Source of the DNA: Deltaproteobacteria bacterium
Lineage (GTDB): Bacteria > Myxococcota_A > UBA9042 > PHBI01
Length of the DNA: 56,881 nt
NCBI GenBank assembly: GCA_011526585.1
Contig: WYBB01000278.1
Span: 1 to 56,881, forward strand
Reading direction: 5' to 3'
Shown: positions 53,320-56,881 of the stretch, in pieces
How the letters are laid out: each line of letters opens with the position of its first letter
How positions within the stretch are numbered: the first letter of the stretch is position 1
Notes under the pieces: generated by a model
Seen by the model: the letters and a program-made list of their open reading frames with translations, nothing else
What the model was told of the DNA's origin: nothing
Database searches by the model: none
Program-made: the position numbers and the translations under genes

Positions 53320-54666
53320 TCATGGGCTGGCGCCGGTGTCGCAGCAGGGGGAGATGCAGCAGCCGGTGTCGTTGTCGAGGGTCGTGCCCTCGGGCAGCTC
53401 GAGCTCGACGTACTCGCCGCCGACTTCGACGCGCACGAGGCCGCCACCGAGATCGGCGACCTGGATCGCGGCGCCGGCGAGCTGGTCGGTCGCGCCGGCG
53501 CAGGCGAGCGCAGGGTTGTCGCCGCACTTGTAGGAGTGGGTGAGCGCCTCGCCGACGAGGTCGGAGTAGCGGGTGCGCACGGTCAGCTCCGGGTTGTTGA
53601 GCGGGTGGGCGCCGCACTGGAGCCGGCCAAGGTCATCGGTGATCGGCACGTCCCAGGCGACGATCGGGTAGTGGGTCTGGGCTCCGGTGCCGAGATCGGC
53701 GAGCGGCTCGCTGGCGGCCGTGCCGATGGCGGTGACGTGACAGTCCGGCGGGTTGCCGTTGCCCTCGGGGGAGAGCGCGAGCCCGAGCGCGGTGTTCCAG
53801 TAACACTTGTCGACGTCGGGGATGTTCTCCTTGCCCCAGTAGGTGCCGACCGCGAAGAGCGGCGCCTGGCCGATGGTGCGCTGGCCGGGGCCGAGCGAGG
53901 GATCGACGACGATCGGGGGCAGGCCGTTGCAAGCGACGGTGATGTCCGAGAGGTAGAGCGTCGTCGGCTGGCCGTTGCCGGTCGCGCAGGCGAAGGCGAG
54001 CACGCCGGTGAGATCGCGCCGGCCGGCGGCGTTGTGCAGGAGCTCGGGCTGGCAGTCGAACTTGGCCGAGCAGAAGACGTCCTCGAAGTTCACGGCGATG
54101 TCGAAGAAGCCCTGGTTCGCGTCGCGCATCACGGTGAAGTCGAACGCGGCGAGCGAGTCGGTGTTCTCGTCGCAGGCGACCGAGAGCGAGCAGCCGCCGG
54201 GGCACGGGTCCTGCCACTCGCCGAGGTCGACGGTGCCGGCGGCGTCGTAGATCCCGTCGAACCACAGGGTCACGGTGTTCTGCACGCCGCTCTGGGAGTC
54301 GTCGGCATCGGTCGTCGCGTCGCAGGGACCGATGTAGATGATGTCGCCGCCGCTGGCGTTGCCGTAGGTGCTGGCGCAGACGGTGTCATCATCGGCGCTG
54401 GCCGGTGTGAGTGCGTCGGATGGGCCGTTGTTCAGGGCCTGGTCGGCGCCGAGGCGGGTTCGCGCCGGGTCACCGCGGGACCAGACGGTCTCGCTGCCGT
54501 TGGAGACGGCGAGGTCGTAGCAGACGTCGCCGACCTGGGACAGGCCGAGCGGGGCGGTGCGGATCTCGATGCCGGTCGCCGAGCCGGGCACATCGCGCGA
54601 GGATGAGCAGGCCGTCGCGGCGAGGCTGCCGAGGACGAACATGAGCCCATGGGTTGAGACGCGCAT
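53320..54666 (-). CDS. Secreted lipoprotein, shorter paralog of the 51182-53200 protein
   Basis: From ATG 54666 this 448-residue protein has a lipobox (LGSLAATAC). It shares the arrangement of the longer neighbour: an N-terminal beta domain, a DPCPGGCSLSVACDE block (DPCP… in the paralog), FDFTVMRDANQGFFDIAVN and EDVFCSAKFDC, then VVDPSLGPGQ. It lacks the LamG-like C-terminal part and ends in DTGCCISPCCDTGASP, with paired Cys. The two are tandem minus-strand genes 119 bp apart and probably arose by duplication. Confidence 0.75.
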   Translation of the reverse strand: MRVSTHGLMFVLGSLAATACSSSRDVPGSATGIEIRTAPLGLSQVGDVCYDLAVSNGSETVWSRGDPARTRLGADQALNNGPSDALTPASADDDTVCASTYGNASGGDIIYIGPCDATTDADDSQSGVQNTVTLWFDGIYDAAGTVDLGEWQDPCPGGCSLSVACDENTDSLAAFDFTVMRDANQGFFDIAVNFEDVFCSAKFDCQPELLHNAAGRRDLTGVLAFACATGNGQPTTLYLSDITVACNGLPPIVVDPSLGPGQRTIGQAPLFAVGTYWGKENIPDVDKCYWNTALGLALSPEGNGNPPDCHVTAIGTAASEPLADLGTGAQTHYPIVAWDVPITDDLGRLQCGAHPLNNPELTVRTRYSDLVGEALTHSYKCGDNPALACAGATDQLAGAAIQVADLGGGLVRVEVGGEYVELELPEGTTLDNDTGCCISPCCDTGASP

Positions 54667-54813
54667 CGGGCGATCCTGAGTGACGGGGTTGTCGAATGGA
54701 GACACGACGCGCTCCGCAGACGTGCGTGAGCGCGAGTATCCCACGCCGCCGCAGCGCGTGTCGCGACAAGACGAGGAGACAGAAAATGCACTGCCTTCGC
54801 GACCCCGAACGCC

Positions 54814-54900
54814 TCATGGATCACCGATCACCCAACCGACCGTTCCGGGCGGCACCCCCACGACCTCGCTGATCTCTGCGTGGGTCAGCCCATCCACGAG
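54814..54900 (-). pseudogene. Sigma-70 region-4-like fragment
   Basis: The minus strand encodes LVDGLTHAEISEVVGVPPGTVGWVI followed by a stop. It matches the helix-turn-helix of ECF sigma factors (the usual form is LS-EIAEVLGIPEGTVKSR). The upstream part of the frame does not resemble a sigma factor, so the gene seems truncated or rearranged. Confidence 0.4.
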
Positions 54901-55083
54901 CTTCAGCCGCTGGTGGCGACCGTCAAGCGCTTCTGGCTCCCCGACTTCGCGGCGTACTTGCCCTCGAAGGCGCTGGGGATGCAGTGGCAGGCGATCCGCT
55001 ACGACTACGATCTGACGGAGGACCATGACCCTGCTCGGTCGCCAACACCCTGGCGGCCAGCGACTCGTACACCACCGCCTGGG

Positions 55084-55220
55084 GTGGTGGTCGACCCGCA
55101 TGAGCGCTGGATCGCCTCGGGCGGCTGGGACGATCGCGTCGTCTTTCTCGATCCGCTGCGCGCGACGCGCGGCGACCCGATCGCGGTCGAACGCCACTGG
55201 CGAGTCGACCTGCACGAGAC
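55084..55220 (+). pseudogene. WD40-repeat-like fragment
   Basis: The plus strand encodes DPHERWIASGGWDDRVVFLD, like one WD40 blade (usually …lasgg.Dg.vrlWD). Only this single blade is visible and no intact propeller gene surrounds it. It is probably a remnant, possibly of a kinase-propeller protein. Confidence 0.4.
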
Positions 55221-55561
55221 CAGCGACGCTGGAGCCGTTCGCCGTTGTCCGCCGTGCCCGGCGGGACCTCCCGATGAGGGCCCGCACATACGTCTGACAT
55301 CGTTCAGATTCAGCGTGCCCGGCGCTCGCATCGACAGATTTCTTCGGTTAGGTTGACTGCAGGTCAGCGATCCGTCAGCTGGCGCGCGGGCGACCTCTTG
55401 CGGTGTCGCGGCGTGCCCTCCGTCCCCAAAGACTGTCATGTGCCGATGCGGGCGTCGGCCGTGGGCGGATCGCTGTCCACCCTCACCTCTCCCCCTCTCA
55501 CTCTCACACCCCAAGGTCGCCGCGACGGACGCCCGACGTTCGACGCGGGAGGTGCGTCGCG

Positions 55562-55864
55562 ATGGCTGAGCAAGCGAACGGTCGGGAGCATCGAGATCAC
55601 GACACCGCGTCCCGGGCGAGGCGCGGGCGCCCGGCGGGCATCGTCGTTCGCGGCCCCGGGGTCAAGCGCGAACGACTCCGCCGCGGCGTGACGCGTGACG
55701 AGCTCGCGCTCGCGATCGGCGTGAACCCGCGAACGATCCAACGCGCCGAGAACGGCCAGCCCGTGAGCCACCGGGTCGTTCATGGGCTCAGCGAGTTCCT
55801 CGGGCTCTCGTTCGAGATCCTGCGCGACTCGATGAGCCGCGACGAGATCGCGCAGAGCGCCTGA
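55562..55864 (+). CDS. XRE-family helix-turn-helix protein
   Basis: This 100-residue protein has a basic N-terminal extension (about 1-35) and an XRE-type helix-turn-helix: KRERLRRGVTRDELALAIGVNPRTIQRAENGQPVSHRVVHGL (shown in two parts of the domain, residues about 39-80). It ends LGLSFEILRDSMSRDEIAQSA. ATG 55562 is the first start outside the low-complexity upstream sequence. Two palindromic sites lie 27-61 bp past the stop, so the protein may control the next gene or its own transcript. Confidence 0.78.
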   Translation: MAEQANGREHRDHDTASRARRGRPAGIVVRGPGVKRERLRRGVTRDELALAIGVNPRTIQRAENGQPVSHRVVHGLSEFLGLSFEILRDSMSRDEIAQSA

Positions 55865-55890
55865 CCCGCGTCACGCCACCGTCACGTCGC

Positions 55891-55936
55891 GGCTACCGTA
55901 GCCAGAGCGCGCGCTACCGTAGCGCTCGCCGTAGCC
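55891..55936. promoter_or_regulatory. Two phased palindromes, candidate operators
   Basis: ggctac-c-gtagcc (55891-55903) and gcgctac-c-gtagcgc (55911-55925) are perfect odd palindromes with the same core ctaccgtag. Their centres (55897 and 55918) are 21 bp apart, two helical turns. A third half-site gtagcc follows at 55931-55936. They lie between the XRE gene and the gene at 56030, as expected for operators. Confidence 0.55.
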
Positions 55937-56029
55937 GCGCCGTGAACCCGATGCCCCGCGAGGCGACACGCGGTCGACGAGCCTCGGCACGCCCCTTGCT
56001 CAGACGCTCGTGCACGGAGGTTTCTCGCC

Positions 56030-56485
56030 ATGCACGCCGCGCTCTTCACCCTCTCCCAGCTCATCGCCACCACGACGCCCACGCCGACCCCGACCGAGGT
56101 CGTGCTGCACGGTTGCGGGCTCTCGTCCGCGATCCGCGTCGCCGAGCTGCGGCTGACCCCGGCCGGCGACGCGCGCGCTGCGACGCTGCTCGATACGATC
56201 CTCGCCGAGCGGGACGGCGCGGCCTGCCTGGTCGAGTCGAACGTGCTCGTCGAGCTCCACCAGGCCGGCACGGCCCCTGACCTCGTGCGCCGCGCGCTCG
56301 ATCGCGGGCTCGTCTCGCCCGACCAGGCGATCGCCGAGCGCGCCGGGACCCTGCTCGGGCGCATTCGCGACCTCGACCCCAGCGCCTACGACGAGCTCGT
56401 GCGCGGCGGGCTCTGGATCGCCGCCGACACCGGGCCCTCCCCGCGCGCCCCGGGGGTCGGCCCCGCCACCGCCGCCAAGCTCTGA
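56030..56485 (+). CDS. Small protein of unknown function
   Basis: This 151-residue protein starts at ATG 56030, with an aggt/gga-type sequence (cacggaggt) about 10 bases upstream. The N-terminus is weakly hydrophobic with a run of Thr-Pro (TTTPTPTPTE), not a clear signal peptide. The core contains repeated helical segments (DARAATLLDTILAERDGAAC, APDLVRRALDRGLV, AERAGTLLGRIRDL). I do not recognise it. It is the first gene past the palindromic sites. Confidence 0.6.
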   Translation: MHAALFTLSQLIATTTPTPTPTEVVLHGCGLSSAIRVAELRLTPAGDARAATLLDTILAERDGAACLVESNVLVELHQAGTAPDLVRRALDRGLVSPDQAIAERAGTLLGRIRDLDPSAYDELVRGGLWIAADTGPSPRAPGVGPATAAKL

Positions 56486-56837
56486 TCGCGCGCGTCCCCC
56501 ACGCGATCGCCAGACGATCGATCCCAGCTTCCGACCGGGCTCGGATCCGATCGGCTCACCGCGTCCGAGACGTGGACGTATCGCTCGCGACCCTGCGCCC
56601 TCCGCCGCCCTCTTCGGGCTCGACCGAGCCCTCGGGCCGTCTCCGGAGCTCCGGGTCGCGAGCTGCCGCTTCCTCTGCCCCTCGCGGTGTGAGCCTCCGG
56701 GCCCCGGCGCCCGCGACCTCGTCCAGGAGGTCGTCGGCCCGGGGTCCGGCCCTTCTAGAGCGCCGATCAAGAACCGGTCAAGGAAGGATCGACGGGCCGA
56801 GCGGGGCGTGATCTACCCTCCAACGGAGGTGTCGAAC
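56486..56837. other. 352-bp gap with possible RNA secondary structure
   Basis: No convincing gene is seen here. Around 56695-56755 an extended imperfect inverted repeat centres on cgacctc/gaggtcg (loop gtcca) with further pairing of Gly-Cys-rich flanks, which could be a terminator for the 56030 gene. The end of the gap supplies a good ribosome-binding site (ggaggt) for the gene at 56838. Confidence 0.4.
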
Positions 56838-56881
56838 ATGACCAACGAGTGGCGCGCACAGGTGGAGATCAGCGAGGAAGA
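56838..56881 (+). CDS. Start of a gene cut by the window edge
   Basis: ATG 56838 is preceded by ggaggt (56825-56830) at good distance and opens a frame MTNEWRAQVEISEE that runs off the end. Only 14 complete codons are visible, so the family is unknown. Confidence 0.6.
   Translation, partial: MTNEWRAQVEISEE

Larger units (their letters stand above)
54667..55561. other. 895-bp region of gene relics without an intact gene
   Basis: No frame here looks like an intact gene. Two short protein-like fragments are visible: a sigma-factor region-4-like piece on the minus strand and a WD40-like piece on the plus strand (listed separately). The plus-strand frame from 54880 also contains RFWLPDFAAYLPSKALGMQW, which looks like real but unidentified protein. 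Base composition is slightly less extreme than around it. The region resembles decayed or truncated genes. Confidence 0.5.

Noticed and set aside
56572..56811. A small plus-strand open frame near the right edge
   Set aside because: The translation is Ser/Pro/Arg-rich with no domain and overlaps an inverted repeat.

Overview
The window looks like a chromosomal segment of a very GC-rich myxobacterium-like bacterium (Myxococcota; a Polyangia- or Sandaracinus-type relative is my best guess, inferred and not proven). The grounds are the extreme G/C bias at third codon positions, several Hanks-type Ser/Thr kinases with long C-terminal extensions, many lipoproteins and Cys-rich secreted proteins, PEGA and FAS1 proteins, and a giant TPR protein. 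I saw no tRNA, rRNA, CRISPR array, transposase or phage structural gene.

Layout. 1-8000 (minus strand): a hybrid sensor kinase followed by a complete pyruvate dehydrogenase operon (pdhA-pdhB-E2-lpdA). 8000-10400 (plus): a CelD/BcsL-type acyltransferase and an unknown protein. 10459-11453 (minus): a small Cys protein and a secreted helical protein. 11425-17677 (plus): PEGA protein, MEMO-family protein, SspB-like adaptor, mutL, miaA and a beta-propeller protein. 17749-18306 (minus): FAS1 protein. 18589-32794 (plus): kinase, three secreted proteins, zinc metalloprotease, CpXC protein, AAA+ ATPase, kinase with beta-propeller, FHA/winged-helix protein and a PP-loop enzyme. 32927-43107 (minus): a frameshifted pseudo-protease/beta-barrel gene, the TPR giant, hemB, two lipoproteins and an OmpR-type response regulator. 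43414-48504 (plus): two peptidoglycan-peptidase-like proteins around a PH-domain membrane protein, NDH-2 and a Cys-rich secreted protein. 48508-54666 (minus): HEAT lipoprotein, caspase-like protein and two paralogous lipoproteins. 54667-55561 holds decayed gene fragments. The right end has an XRE regulator with palindromic sites, a small secreted protein and a truncated gene.

Most notable is a set of accessory genes that may belong to a protease-effector and phospho-signalling system. Two putative proteases, an HEVGH metalloprotease at 22938-24332 and a caspase-like protein with a His/Cys dyad at 49133-50773, both carry short 'VQR' leaders of a kind I associate with proteins linked to extracellular contractile injection systems. 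The first sits upstream of a CpXC protein, an AAA+ ATPase with an inactive-looking N-terminal half, a Ser/Thr kinase and an FHA protein. No sheath, tube or baseplate genes lie in the window, so the link to an injection system is inference.

Non-coding structure of interest: tandem foldback repeats at 24331-24634, an 88%-identical dispersed 111-bp repeat carrying a conserved hairpin (47391 and 51042), two palindromes 21 bp apart behind the XRE gene, and a strong intrinsic terminator behind the response regulator.
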